Assembly (NCBI GenBank): GCA_028281525.1
Contig: JANQJR010000054.1
Location: forward strand, 1-38,734
Direction: 5' to 3'
DNA from: Magnetovibrio sp.
GTDB lineage: Bacteria > Pseudomonadota > Alphaproteobacteria > Rhodospirillales > Magnetovibrionaceae
DNA: 38,734 bases
In this document: positions 10,309-20,525 of the stretch, piece after piece
How the letters are laid out: each line of letters begins with the position of its first letter
How positions within the stretch are numbered: position 1 is the stretch's first letter
Notes under the pieces: generated by a model
Databases searched by the model: none
The model's input: only the letters and a program-made list of their open reading frames with translations
Told to the model about the DNA's origin: nothing
Translations under genes and position numbers: made by a program

Positions 10309-10917
10309 ATGCGCACCATCGCCATTTCCACCGCACTCGCCAGCGCCCTGGCGCTCACCACCGTTTCCGCCCTAGCCATCGAACTCAATCCATTTTCTTA
10401 CGTCAAAGGCGCTGTCGAAGCCGTAGTCGAGGACCGCTCCGCCGGCGACATCGCCAAGGACGCGGAAATCAAAGCCAAAATTTTCGCCGCGATTACGGAC
10501 GAACTCGGCGCCAGCATGGTGGCTTTCAACAACGACGTTTATGAGCAAGACGTGATGCTGACCGGCGTGGTCGAAGATCCTAAGGAAAAGGAACGCGCCG
10601 GCGAAGTCGCACGCCGCGTTGAAGGCGTGAAAAAGGTCTACAACGAAGTCCTGGTGATCCCCGCAGTCAAACAGCAAAAAGGCACGGTCGAAAACTTCGT
10701 CGACGACACCGTGATCGAAACCAAGATCAACGCCGTTCTGCTGGACGCCAAAGGTGTCAACACCACCAACTTCCGCTGGCGTTCCGTCGGCGGGCATGTG
10801 TTTCTGTTCGGGCGTGCACTGTCTCAAGAAGAATTGAACAAAGCCATCCGTGTGGTCAAAGGTGTCGAGAAGGTGACCCAGATCACCAACCGCGTGAAGG
10901 TCAAACCAAAGTCGTGA
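10309..10917 (+). CDS. Periplasmic protein with two BON domains
   Basis: The 202-residue product has an N-terminal signal peptide (ALALTTVSALA, cleavage about residue 23) and two BON domains, about residues 50-118 and 130-199, each with the conserved glycine/hydrophobic pattern (VMLTGVVEDPKEKERAGEVAR; HVFLFGRALSQEELNKAIR). BON domains are found in OsmY and DolP and bind phospholipids or stabilise the envelope under stress. There is no lipobox, so it is probably soluble in the periplasm rather than a DolP-type lipoprotein. The start is the ATG at 10309, after AAGGATTGG. The 3' end carries a near-identical 18-bp repeat that places the stop codon, described in the findings. Confidence 0.87.
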   Translation: MRTIAISTALASALALTTVSALAIELNPFSYVKGAVEAVVEDRSAGDIAKDAEIKAKIFAAITDELGASMVAFNNDVYEQDVMLTGVVEDPKEKERAGEVARRVEGVKKVYNEVLVIPAVKQQKGTVENFVDDTVIETKINAVLLDAKGVNTTNFRWRSVGGHVFLFGRALSQEELNKAIRVVKGVEKVTQITNRVKVKPKS

Positions 10918-10934
10918 AGGTCAAGCCAAAAGGC

Positions 10935-12632
10935 TTAGGCGTTTAAAACCGTCGTCACGAAATGTTGATACAAGGCAACCAGCCCCCAATACATTCCGCA
11001 TCCAACGGCAATCAAGAACAGCGCCGAAACAACCCATTTATAAAATATTTTTGTGCTGAGCTTGAAACATGCACGCAACTTCGACGCCCATGTGGGCGTC
11101 CATAGGGGAGGTGTTCCCTTGCCTTTTAAAGTCGCCCAGGCACTGTGCGTTTGTTTCCGCGTTCGCTTGGCCAACCAAACCTTCAACAGCACCAAAAGAA
11201 CAAACGCAGCGATAAACCCGTATTGAGCCGCAGCGTTGAGTTTCAATGCGTTCAGCCAAGGGCCCAGAAAATCGGGAAGAAAACGTGCCATCCCATCAAA
11301 GATCGGGGCTAACAGGCAAGCGCTTCCTTCACATGTTCCGCCGGACAGCGCTTCACCATACGGCAGCCAGGGAAACACGGCTAAGTAGAGCGTGGTCAAG
11401 ACGAGCGCAACATAAACCCAACGGCGCCAATAAATCGTGTCGCGGGCATATTCCAAGGCATCGTTACGAGCCGTCTTTTCTGCGTCGGTCTCAAAGCCAT
11501 CTTTGCCGCCATACACGTGATACGTTGCCGGCAATGCGGTCGGCGCATAGGGCACGACCTTTTGTTTGATGCGCCGAAACACACTCTGGTGAATTTTCGG
11601 CATCTTGATGAACACCCCTTTTTCATGATCATTGCAAAGCGCCTCGATGTCCCGGGGTTTGTAGCGGTAATAAGCCGCAAGCCCCGCACGGGAATCGTGG
11701 TGCACGCCATGCCAGTTGCTTGACGCGGCCAGTTCATCGCGCACGCTGTCAATGAAGTGCAACCCTTTGCCGCCATTCTGGCTTTGATCAACCTTGGAAA
11801 TCATCCATTCCAAGGACACCAGGGACAGATCGCCCATGGGATACCCACCGCCGACATCGGCATGCACGCCGGAGAACCAAACCTGTTCGATGCGGTCGTC
11901 TTTCTCGTGCTCTTCATTCCACAACACGGGATGGAACGTATGGCGTTCATCATCCACGGAAACGGCATGACATGCCTTTTTGATCTTCGGGTTGAGGTTC
12001 TGATCGGGAAAACGCAGCGGATAAATGAAAAAGTCCCACGCCAGCGTCAGTTCGTCGATGGGCAGGCCATAGGCATCGACCGTATCCCAGACGCCTACAA
12101 ATTCGACATCCGGACGTAACACCTCCACATCTTCGAATTGGGAAAACGGCTTCAACAACTGAAACAGCAAACCTCTGCCGCCCCGAAAGAGCTTTGGTTC
12201 ACTTTTGGGCGCGCCTTTGGCCCCACCGCATTCGAACCGATAGCGCCTGAACATCAGACCGGCTTGTTTCTCAAGATCGTTGAAGTCGTCGTATGCTTTA
12301 TAAACACCGTACTCGGCGATGATCCCGGCCAACAGGCGAACGGTAAAGCCGCCACGGCTGAACCCGAACAGATAGATGTGATCGCCATCTTCATAGTTCT
12401 GGCACAGGTATTTATAGAGCTCGATCACGTCCCGTTTCAGACCGAATCCCAATGCGCCGCCCAAGACTTTGAACGGTTTGAATTCGCTGGTGCCGACACC
12501 GTCACCATACGTACAAACTTGTTTGCTGGGTTTGTGCTGGTTCAATGCCCGATACATACGCCAGACATTGGTCTTATCGCGCGAACGCGAACTGTTGCCT
12601 GTGCCATCGCAAAACAAAACTATATTTTTCAT
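10935..12632 (-). CDS. DUF2235 (T6SS phospholipase-like) hydrolase with C-terminal membrane segments
   Basis: The 565-residue product starts with KNIVLFCDGTGN and has the nucleophile elbow GFSRGG with S92, an acid candidate D183 in FVGVWDTVDAYG, and H257 in VWFSGVHADVGGGY. This is the pattern of DUF2235 alpha/beta hydrolases, whose Tle1 branch comprises type VI secretion phospholipase effectors. Residues 405-425, 468-488 and 532-556 are hydrophobic and look like three transmembrane helices, so the catalytic domain is probably tethered to the inner membrane. No VgrG, PAAR, Hcp or immunity gene is next to it, so a secreted effector role is not supported. It is convergent with the BON gene (17 bp apart). 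Alternative view: a housekeeping membrane lipase or esterase. Confidence 0.88.
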   Translation of the reverse strand: MKNIVLFCDGTGNSSRSRDKTNVWRMYRALNQHKPSKQVCTYGDGVGTSEFKPFKVLGGALGFGLKRDVIELYKYLCQNYEDGDHIYLFGFSRGGFTVRLLAGIIAEYGVYKAYDDFNDLEKQAGLMFRRYRFECGGAKGAPKSEPKLFRGGRGLLFQLLKPFSQFEDVEVLRPDVEFVGVWDTVDAYGLPIDELTLAWDFFIYPLRFPDQNLNPKIKKACHAVSVDDERHTFHPVLWNEEHEKDDRIEQVWFSGVHADVGGGYPMGDLSLVSLEWMISKVDQSQNGGKGLHFIDSVRDELAASSNWHGVHHDSRAGLAAYYRYKPRDIEALCNDHEKGVFIKMPKIHQSVFRRIKQKVVPYAPTALPATYHVYGGKDGFETDAEKTARNDALEYARDTIYWRRWVYVALVLTTLYLAVFPWLPYGEALSGGTCEGSACLLAPIFDGMARFLPDFLGPWLNALKLNAAAQYGFIAAFVLLVLLKVWLAKRTRKQTHSAWATLKGKGTPPLWTPTWASKLRACFKLSTKIFYKWVVSALFLIAVGCGMYWGLVALYQHFVTTVLNA

Positions 12633-13123
12633 GGACCACCCCTTTGCGCAGCTGAGAAAGCAATCAGTCGAAGCGCCATATCAGCGGACGGGAAGCCGCT
12701 TACGCCATCCTTGTCGTTGCTCGGAAGACATCCTCATGAACTGCCGGAAAGTTTCCGCAACCGTTCACAGGTTTCGTTCAACATGCCTTCCCCAAAAAAA
12801 CAACCGGTTTCATTGACATGACCGCGTGTAAATATGGCTTGGATTGAATTGCGAGCTTCTATCAGGTCGGCCCCACCCATGCCCCATGAACCCGCAAAAG
12901 TAATTTATAAAACCCATAGCACAACCATGGAACAACCACAATTTTTGCGCGTTTTTAAACCGCGTGAAGCATCTTACACTTCACACCAATATCCTGCGCC
13001 CTCCCTCTTACGTTTTGCCATCGTCTTATCAATGCATTGAAACTCAGGCGTCCGAGCCCCAACTTAGCCATGCTTGGAGCTGCATTGGCGAACACCAAGC
13101 CCAAGATAGAAAGGCTGAAGCCT
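12633..13123. other. Intergenic stretch without a recognisable gene
   Basis: This stretch of about 490 bp separates the divergent DUF2235 and FG-GAP genes. Short open frames occur but none has family-like sequence or a good ribosome binding site. Around 12896-12960 it is AT-rich and could hold promoters for either gene. I see no tRNA, terminator or clear repeat. Confidence 0.5.
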
Positions 13124-13978
13124 GTGAAATTTGTAATCGCCGCACTTGCGTGCGTCTTGGTGCTTTCAAGCATCAAGAACGCACCAGCGATGGAGGTGGA
13201 ACTCACCCGCTCCACCGCCATGATCCCCGACGGCGACGTGGCGCAGGGCGACAAAGACATCCGCTCCGCCTGGCTCAGCAGTCCGACGGAGCGTTATGCC
13301 CACGGCGTGCTGGGCGATGGCATCGAAGCGGCAGCGCTGACCGCCGTGCTGCCGGACGGCACGCGCCTCACCCTTTCCTTGCCCGAACATGCGGTGTTCG
13401 AAGACCGCTATCCGCGTTTGGCCGATTTGGACGGCGACGGGCGCGACGAACTGGTGGTGGTGAAGGCGACCCAAACCCAAGGCGCATCCTTGCTTGTCGC
13501 GGGCCTGCGGGACGGCAAGCTTACCATTCTCGCCGAAGGCGCGCCCATTGGACGACCGTACCGCTGGCTCAACCCGGTGGGCGCCGGAGACTTCGACGGC
13601 GACGGGGAAACGGAATTGGCATATGTAGAGACACCGCACATCGGCGGGATCTTGCGCATTCTCAAATGGCGCGGGGACAAATTGATCGAAGTCTATTCCG
13701 CCCCCGGCTTTTCCAACCACGCCATCGGCACACGGGAGCTGGAATTGTCCACTGTGATGGACGCTGACGGTGACGGCATCACAGACTTGATCGTGCCCAA
13801 CACGCTCAGAAACGTCTTGCGCGTAGTAACGTTCAAGGGCGGCGTATTCAAGGAACTGTTCCCCATCGATCTGGGGGCTCCGTTGGTGCGGCTCAAAACC
13901 GATTACAAAAGTTTTGGTGCGCTGGTGGCGATCCTGGCCGATGGACATGCCGCAGGCGTGCGCTTTAAAAAACGCTAG
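13124..13978 (+). CDS. Exported FG-GAP/VCBS-repeat protein
   Basis: From the GTG at 13124 the product has 284 residues with a signal peptide (KFVIAALACVLVLSS...APAMEVE). Three calcium-loop signatures mark FG-GAP/VCBS-type blades: DLDGDGRDELVVV, DFDGDGETELAYV and DADGDGITDLIVP, each preceded by a beta strand. The repeats suggest part of a beta-propeller (a full one needs about seven blades), exported to the periplasm or surface. GAAAGGCTGAAG lies upstream of the GTG. The frame is open back to an ATG at 13037, which would put 29 basic residues before the signal sequence and is less likely. Role unknown. It ends 9 bp from the convergent Crp-like gene with a shared hairpin. Confidence 0.75.
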   Translation: MKFVIAALACVLVLSSIKNAPAMEVELTRSTAMIPDGDVAQGDKDIRSAWLSSPTERYAHGVLGDGIEAAALTAVLPDGTRLTLSLPEHAVFEDRYPRLADLDGDGRDELVVVKATQTQGASLLVAGLRDGKLTILAEGAPIGRPYRWLNPVGAGDFDGDGETELAYVETPHIGGILRILKWRGDKLIEVYSAPGFSNHAIGTRELELSTVMDADGDGITDLIVPNTLRNVLRVVTFKGGVFKELFPIDLGAPLVRLKTDYKSFGALVAILADGHAAGVRFKKR

Positions 13979-13991
13979 GGCCTGACCCTAG
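13969..13991 (-). terminator. Terminator of the Crp-like gene, overlapping both convergent stops
   Basis: CTAGGG and CCCTAG (13975-13980 and 13986-13991) form a 6-bp stem with a 5-nt loop. On the minus strand the stem is followed by CGTTTTTTAAA, giving a Rho-independent terminator. The stem contains the stop codons of both convergent genes. Confidence 0.6.
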
Positions 13992-14743
13992 ACTTCCGTC
14001 GCCATTTTCTTCAGACGCGCGAGATCGAGAATTTCCAGACGGTCGGTGCCACGCTTGGCCACGTCGCCTTGTAACAACTGTCTGAGCGCGCGGGCCACCG
14101 TTTCCTTGGACGTCGACGCCATGGCGCTCAACTGGTCATGGGATGGCATGTCGCTAACCACCCAGTTGCCCGCCTTGGTGGGCGCCTCGTCGACCATGTC
14201 CAGAAGCTTCAGGTACACCCGCTGCACGCCGGAAAATGAGCTGACTTCCGCGACCTTATTATTTGAAGAGCGCACCACGGTGGCCAAACTTTCCAAAACC
14301 TTCACCGCGATCTGGCGTTGTTCCAGCATCAGATTCAAGAACAATGGCCGCGCCGCCACGGCGGCGACGCCGTCGCTCAACGCGAGCACGCTGGCGGAGC
14401 GCCCGCCCTTGTCGATGGCCGCGATTTCACCGAACCAGCCGCCCTCCGTAATCTTGGAGTAAACGATGTTGACGCCGCTGCTGTCCTGAATGATGCGCAC
14501 CTCGCCGCGGATGACGAAGAACACCTCGCTGTTCTCGGAACCGCTTTCAACCAGGGTGTCGCCCATCTGAAAAGAGCGAAATTCGCAGCGCGCGGCGAAC
14601 TCGTGAAACACCTTGTCATCCAACCCGATCAACAGGTCGTTGACGCGAAACAACTCGACATCGCTGGGTTTGGTCAGCGGGGGCGTGGCCAACCCGTTTT
14701 CCCCACCGTTTTCCCTGGGGGCACCGGAATTCTTTGGCAACAT
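13988..14743 (-). CDS. Crp/Fnr-family transcriptional regulator
   Basis: The 251-residue product has a cyclic-nucleotide-binding domain at about 35-150 with a phosphate-binding-cassette-like GGWFGEIAAIDKGGRSAS (E106, R115, S116), a dimerisation helix about 140-165, and a winged helix at about 170-248 with the recognition-helix region LSAMASTSKETVARALRQL. The cassette resembles that of cAMP-binding proteins, so it may sense a cyclic nucleotide. No Fnr-type cysteine cluster is present. The N-terminal 30 residues are low-complexity and likely disordered. The ATG at 14743 has AAGGAGG upstream; an upstream in-frame ATG at 14818 has no such site. It lies 78 bp after the oxidoreductase gene on the same strand. 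Confidence 0.9.
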   Translation of the reverse strand: MLPKNSGAPRENGGENGLATPPLTKPSDVELFRVNDLLIGLDDKVFHEFAARCEFRSFQMGDTLVESGSENSEVFFVIRGEVRIIQDSSGVNIVYSKITEGGWFGEIAAIDKGGRSASVLALSDGVAAVAARPLFLNLMLEQRQIAVKVLESLATVVRSSNNKVAEVSSFSGVQRVYLKLLDMVDEAPTKAGNWVVSDMPSHDQLSAMASTSKETVARALRQLLQGDVAKRGTDRLEILDLARLKKMATEV

Positions 14744-14821
14744 ACAGCCTCCTTCTTCACGCGCACCCCAATAAATCATACCATAATCGGATGAGCGGTT
14801 AAAAAGCCTGAATTGCATCGC

Positions 14822-15691
14822 TTAACCATTCTCTATCAAGCGCTGGATGGCGCTTTCGTTCCTCGCGCCCAGGCCTGCATCGACGGTTCGCGCAAAAAGG
14901 TCGGCGACGTACTCAAACGCCGGCACCGCACAATCCAACTCGTGCGCCATCGCCACACCATAGCCCGCGTCCTTGCTCCGCCACTTGGCGGCGAAGCGCA
15001 CCTCTTCGTGTTCATTTTTGGCCATGCGCGGCGCAATATAGGCGGTCATGGGGCTTGCCACGGACCCGCTGCCCAAGGCCTCCGCCACTAAGTCCAACGG
15101 CAGTCCCGCCGCCTTCGCCACCATCATGCCTTCGGCCACGGCGGCGGCCTGAACCGCACCGATGGTGTTGACGATCAGCTTGTAGGCCGTGCCCGCACCG
15201 ACGGGGCCGAAGTGGTAGATGCGTTTAGCATAGCTTTCCAACACCGGGCGTGCGCCGTCCAGCACATCCGCCTCACCGCCCACCAGCATGGTGAGTTGCC
15301 CGCTTTGGGCCCCCGGTGGCCCGCCGGTGACGGGGCAGTCGAGAAAACGCAGGCCCGCCTCCGTGCAGGCGTCACCCAGCTTGACCATCCAGCCGTGCGA
15401 CACCGTGGTGCTCTCGATGGCGATGGCGCCCGGCTTCGCGCCCTGCAGCACACCATCATCGCCCAACCATACGGCCTCCGACGCGTCGTCATCGCCGACG
15501 ATGGTGACGATCACATCCGCGTCCCGGACGGCCTCGGCAGGACTGTCGGCCGCCTTTGCGCCCGCGTCCACCAACGGCGCGGCTTTGCCGGGGGAACGAT
15601 TCCAAACGCTCAGATCATATCCCGCTTTCAATACGTTCAAAGCCATGCCCCGCCCCATCAGGCCGAGCCCCAAAAATGCAACTTTTCTCAT
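14822..15691 (-). CDS. 3-hydroxyisobutyrate dehydrogenase-family NAD(P)-dependent oxidoreductase
   Basis: The 289-residue product has the Rossmann motif GLGLMGRG at 8-15, the substrate-binding signature DCPVTGGPPGAQSGQLTML at about 118-136, and the catalytic lysine K171 in AYKLIVN. A second family motif, WRSKDAGY (237-244), is present. The family oxidises beta-hydroxyacids such as 3-hydroxyisobutyrate, tartronate semialdehyde, or GHB/succinic semialdehyde analogues; the substrate cannot be chosen from sequence, and no valine-catabolism genes are adjacent. GGGAGCG lies 7 nt before the ATG. The upstream region is shared with the divergent Sel1 gene. Confidence 0.93.
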   Translation of the reverse strand: MRKVAFLGLGLMGRGMALNVLKAGYDLSVWNRSPGKAAPLVDAGAKAADSPAEAVRDADVIVTIVGDDDASEAVWLGDDGVLQGAKPGAIAIESTTVSHGWMVKLGDACTEAGLRFLDCPVTGGPPGAQSGQLTMLVGGEADVLDGARPVLESYAKRIYHFGPVGAGTAYKLIVNTIGAVQAAAVAEGMMVAKAAGLPLDLVAEALGSGSVASPMTAYIAPRMAKNEHEEVRFAAKWRSKDAGYGVAMAHELDCAVPAFEYVADLFARTVDAGLGARNESAIQRLIENG

Positions 15692-15881
15692 GAGATCGCT
15701 CCCGAAAATATTTCGGAAGATTCAATGCCTTGAGATCACGATGCGATCAACCGTCCGCACGGACGCGAAACAAAAAATTCATCAAGAACAACCGTTTGCA
15801 TTAGGTTATCGCCCCCCGTTCCCAGATTGAAACACCACTTTCTTCTGTGTACATTCGGGGTTGCACATAGATGGGGCGGAC

Positions 15882-17651
15882 ATGAAATCGTTTTCAATTT
15901 TCAATCCGGCGCGTTTCCTGCGCTGTTATCGTTTTCTTTTGGCGTTGATGGCGGTCATCTGCGTCGCGGTTCCTGCTCAGGCGCAGACTGAGGCCTGTTC
16001 GGACGATATCCAGGTTCACCGCAATATCGTTTTTTTGGGCTTCCCCTGCCCGCAAAGCTCATCGGTCAGCATCATTCCGACGCACGACGGTATCGCGAAG
16101 CTCATCGAAGCGGTGGAACTGCTCTACACCCAGTCGCCTCAAAGCGCACAAATCATCGAGGTGTTGAAAGAAAACGGCCCCGTTCTCATCGTCTACGACC
16201 CGGCCTATCCCCCCGAAGGCACAAGTTTGACCTCCACGCAGATCGCTTTCTTCTTGCCGACGTTCGTGGAAAACATCGACAAGAACGCCACCGGCAAGCA
16301 GTTCCCCATGTTCGTCGGACGCGATGGGATCAAATGGCCCTTGAACGAACTGGCCGCCGTGATCGTTCATGAATTGATGGGGCACGGCAAGCAGCATTTG
16401 GAAGACCGCCTCGACACCATGCGCCCGTTGGATATGGAGTGCGAGGCGTGGTTGTTGGAAGACGTCGTCTACCAAGACTTGAAGATGGACAAGCTGTCCC
16501 GTGAAATGGTGGAATACCGCCAACAGTTGGAACACATCCACTGCAGCGACTTCATCCGCTACATGCGCAAATGGAAACCGGAAGAAGCCAAACTTTGGGA
16601 CCAACCGAACCTGCAGGTCGCCAAGCTTCTGAAAATCTTCGACGGCTACATCGAAAAGCAGCGCCAACAGGGCATCATCCAGGGCGCGCAAGAAGCACAG
16701 GCGCGTCAACTGGCCGACGCCATCAAGCAAGCGGCGCGCAAAAACGACCCTGATGACCTGTATGCGATCGGCGTTATGCATCTGCTGGCGGTGGGCAAGG
16801 ACTCCGACCCCACCGAAGCCGCCAAGTGGTTCGCCAAAGCCGCCAAGCAAGGGCATTCCGAAGCGCAACTGCAACTCGCCACACTTTTGGCGGAAGGCGC
16901 AGGGGTCGAACAAAACCTGCCTCTCGCCCGTAAGCTTTACGCCAAGGCCGCCAAAGCGGGTGAGGCGGAGGCTTTGTACGCGCTCGGCGTGATGTTCGAA
17001 ACCGGAAACGGCGTTGAGAAAGACCTGGGCAGAGCCGCGGCCTTTTTCAAGCAAGCCCGCCCCGGATACGATTTACGCAGCTTCGCCATTTTCGGCTACC
17101 TCTACCGCGCGGGGATCGGCTTCGCAAAGGATCCCCAAAAGGCTTACGATCTTTACCTCCAATCGGCACGCATGGGCGATGCGTGGAGCCAGTTCATCAT
17201 CGGTGAAATGCACGACCGGGGCGAAGGCGTCCAGGAAAACCCCACGAAGGCACTTCGTTGGTGGTGGAAAGCGGCGCAAGCCGGCCTGCCGCATGCACAA
17301 AACAATGTCGGCGACCATGCGCTCAACGGGCGCGGCACGAAGAAGGACCCCAAACGGGCATTCGACATGTTCACCCAAGCCGCCAAGCAGGACCTCCCGA
17401 CGGCCCAAGTCAATCTGGCGCGGCTTTATCGCAAGGGTATCGGCACCGAAAAGAATGACAAGGCGGCCGCCCACTGGCTGCGCAAGGCGGCCGGTCACGG
17501 CATCGCGGACTCCCAATACGAGCTTGCGCGCATGCTTGAACAAGGGATCGGCGTGGAAAAAGATCTGTCCGCCGCGCTCGACTGGTACAAAAAAGCCGCC
17601 GCCCAGGGCCACAAGAAGGCCGTCAGAAAGCTCAAAATTCTTGAGGGATAG
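15882..17651 (+). CDS. Exported HExxGH metallopeptidase-like protein with eight Sel1 repeats
   Basis: The 589-residue product has a signal peptide (about 18-35, VAVPAQAQ), then a domain of about 230 residues with HELMGH at 163-168 and a glutamate-rich helix MECEAWLLED at 185-194. HExxGH followed by a downstream glutamate is the zinc site pattern of M49 (dipeptidyl peptidase III) enzymes. Overall similarity to M49 cannot be judged here. A Q/E/A-rich linker (about 245-270) leads to eight 35-36-residue Sel1-like repeats (about 275-589), which form helical superhelices used in protein binding. Location is probably periplasmic. The ATG at 15882 follows GGGGCGG; a TTG seven codons upstream is the other possibility. 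It is divergent from the oxidoreductase gene. Confidence 0.82.
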   Translation: MKSFSIFNPARFLRCYRFLLALMAVICVAVPAQAQTEACSDDIQVHRNIVFLGFPCPQSSSVSIIPTHDGIAKLIEAVELLYTQSPQSAQIIEVLKENGPVLIVYDPAYPPEGTSLTSTQIAFFLPTFVENIDKNATGKQFPMFVGRDGIKWPLNELAAVIVHELMGHGKQHLEDRLDTMRPLDMECEAWLLEDVVYQDLKMDKLSREMVEYRQQLEHIHCSDFIRYMRKWKPEEAKLWDQPNLQVAKLLKIFDGYIEKQRQQGIIQGAQEAQARQLADAIKQAARKNDPDDLYAIGVMHLLAVGKDSDPTEAAKWFAKAAKQGHSEAQLQLATLLAEGAGVEQNLPLARKLYAKAAKAGEAEALYALGVMFETGNGVEKDLGRAAAFFKQARPGYDLRSFAIFGYLYRAGIGFAKDPQKAYDLYLQSARMGDAWSQFIIGEMHDRGEGVQENPTKALRWWWKAAQAGLPHAQNNVGDHALNGRGTKKDPKRAFDMFTQAAKQDLPTAQVNLARLYRKGIGTEKNDKAAAHWLRKAAGHGIADSQYELARMLEQGIGVEKDLSAALDWYKKAAAQGHKKAVRKLKILEG

Positions 17652-17835
17652 CCACCTTCAAAATCCCGTCGCCCCCCGCGCAGGGGTGGCCATGGAAGCT
17701 TCAGCAGGCAGCTCGTTCGCTAAGTCTAGGCAGAATGATAGCCAAACATCCCGGTCAAGGTTCTTGTCTCAACTCGTCGAAGAGCAACGTGTTCATATCC
17801 CGGAAGGTATATGTGAAAAGGCCTCATGAAAGTCG

Positions 17836-18150
17836 TCAGTCTACTATCTTACCATCCCAACTTTTACTTAAATCTAGGCTGTAGGTTTCTTGCTCCTCCG
17901 AGCCATCTTTAAATGTGACCTTGATGCCAATATCAAACTCACCCCAGCCCCGAGAATTCAAAGAGAAGTCTTTTTGCGGATCCACGACAGTCCGGACTGG
18001 CTCAGGAAAGGTTTTGTGTAGGAAATAAGTGACATAATCGATTTGATCAATCACCTCTTTGGGCTCGTCGACAAAGACTTCCCAATCGTAATAATTATAG
18101 TCACCTTTTGATCTGGCAAATTTGGCGCGATTGTTAAATTTAACACTCAT
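17836..18150 (-). CDS. Prokaryotic YEATS-domain (pYEATS) protein
   Basis: The 104-residue product is essentially one YEATS-like beta-sandwich: DWEVFVDEP (22-30), the hallmark VTYFLHKTFPEPVR (40-53), and RGWGEFDIGIKVTFKDG (67-83). H45, T47, F48, G68 and W69 fall where eukaryotic YEATS domains (AF9, GAS41) place the residues of the acyl-lysine pocket (H, S/T, F, G, Y/W). In bacteria pYEATS domains are rare and have been proposed to take part in biological-conflict systems. AGAGGC precedes the ATG. It follows its partner gene by 9 bp in one operon. Base composition is about 42-43% GC in sampled lines, against about 60% nearby, which suggests transfer. Function unproven. Confidence 0.75.
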   Translation of the reverse strand: MSVKFNNRAKFARSKGDYNYYDWEVFVDEPKEVIDQIDYVTYFLHKTFPEPVRTVVDPQKDFSLNSRGWGEFDIGIKVTFKDGSEEQETYSLDLSKSWDGKIVD

Positions 18151-18159
18151 AACTTGCCT

Positions 18160-18627
18160 CTACTGCTGAATTGCTTGCTTCGTATGAACCAATGGCAGAA
18201 ACGGGCGAACAACCCATTGGTCTCCATTACTCGATACAAGTTCAAGACTTAAGCTTTGATCTGATGTCACAACGACAGGGATTTTAACGGCCCAACCACC
18301 TTGTCCCAGTATCGGGTGAACATTGCCCTCATCAATTTCCTTACCTGACCAATCATGCACCTTGTACCGACACTTACTGGGCTCAAAATCCAAATCAAGA
18401 AAGTCTGCGTCGTTAAAAGCCATATTGACATCAACTTTGCTGCCCCACTCTCCACGAAAAACAACAAATACCGATGAAGCAACACCACCAAGTACAGCTG
18501 GCATCCCCCACGTGACCAACTCAGGTGCATTGACGCCGAAAAGCTTTAGCGCCGCAACCAAGACAGCCACAGCGGTCAAGGTGGTGATGCCCAAAAATGC
18601 ATACAAAACGATGTGCTTGATTTCCAT
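18160..18627 (-). CDS. Two-TM membrane protein paired with the pYEATS gene
   Basis: The 155-residue product has two hydrophobic helices at about 6-30 and 36-58, separated by a tight turn, and a beta-rich soluble domain of about 90 residues (62-148) with no recognised family. Membrane proteins with a short TM hairpin are known next to pYEATS genes as putative effectors or anchors. Here the soluble domain has regular alternation (VKIPVVVTSDQSLSLELVSS) that suggests an immunoglobulin-like fold. It is upstream of the pYEATS gene with a 9-bp gap. Low GC matches its partner and differs from prfC on the other side. No family assigned. Confidence 0.7.
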   Translation of the reverse strand: MEIKHIVLYAFLGITTLTAVAVLVAALKLFGVNAPELVTWGMPAVLGGVASSVFVVFRGEWGSKVDVNMAFNDADFLDLDFEPSKCRYKVHDWSGKEIDEGNVHPILGQGGWAVKIPVVVTSDQSLSLELVSSNGDQWVVRPFLPLVHTKQAIQQ

Positions 18628-18762
18628 AACCCACCCATGTCTCGTTCAAGAATGAAATCAACCAAGGGTATTGGCTCGCAATGGTTGCACGGCGTCAATA
18701 TGGACGCAACCCTGAAGAAGAGAGGGCATAATGCGGTTGGTCCTGAAACCAAACGAACAGAT

Positions 18763-20352
<1,590 letters not shown>

Positions 20353-20414
20353 GGTTTCTCAAAAGGTGCAAAATCCGTGGGGCGAACATAGGCATTTCGG
20401 CGCAAAAGGCCAGT

Positions 20415-20438
20415 GAAATCACACCAGAAATCACACCA
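20415..20438. repeat. Tandem 12-bp direct repeat upstream of prfC
   Basis: GAAATCACACCA occurs twice back to back, 62 bp upstream of the prfC start and in the region shared with the small divergent ORF. It may be a regulator site or a chance duplication. Confidence 0.45.
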
Positions 20439-20525
20439 ACAGCCCCCTTGCCCAGCCCGCCATGCCGCGCGATACTTATACCCATAAGGGCGCCAGACAC
20501 TCAAAGACGAACAAGGGGACCCGTC

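Noticed and set aside
14822-17651. Operon of the oxidoreductase with the Sel1 gene
   Set aside because: They are on opposite strands and divergent.
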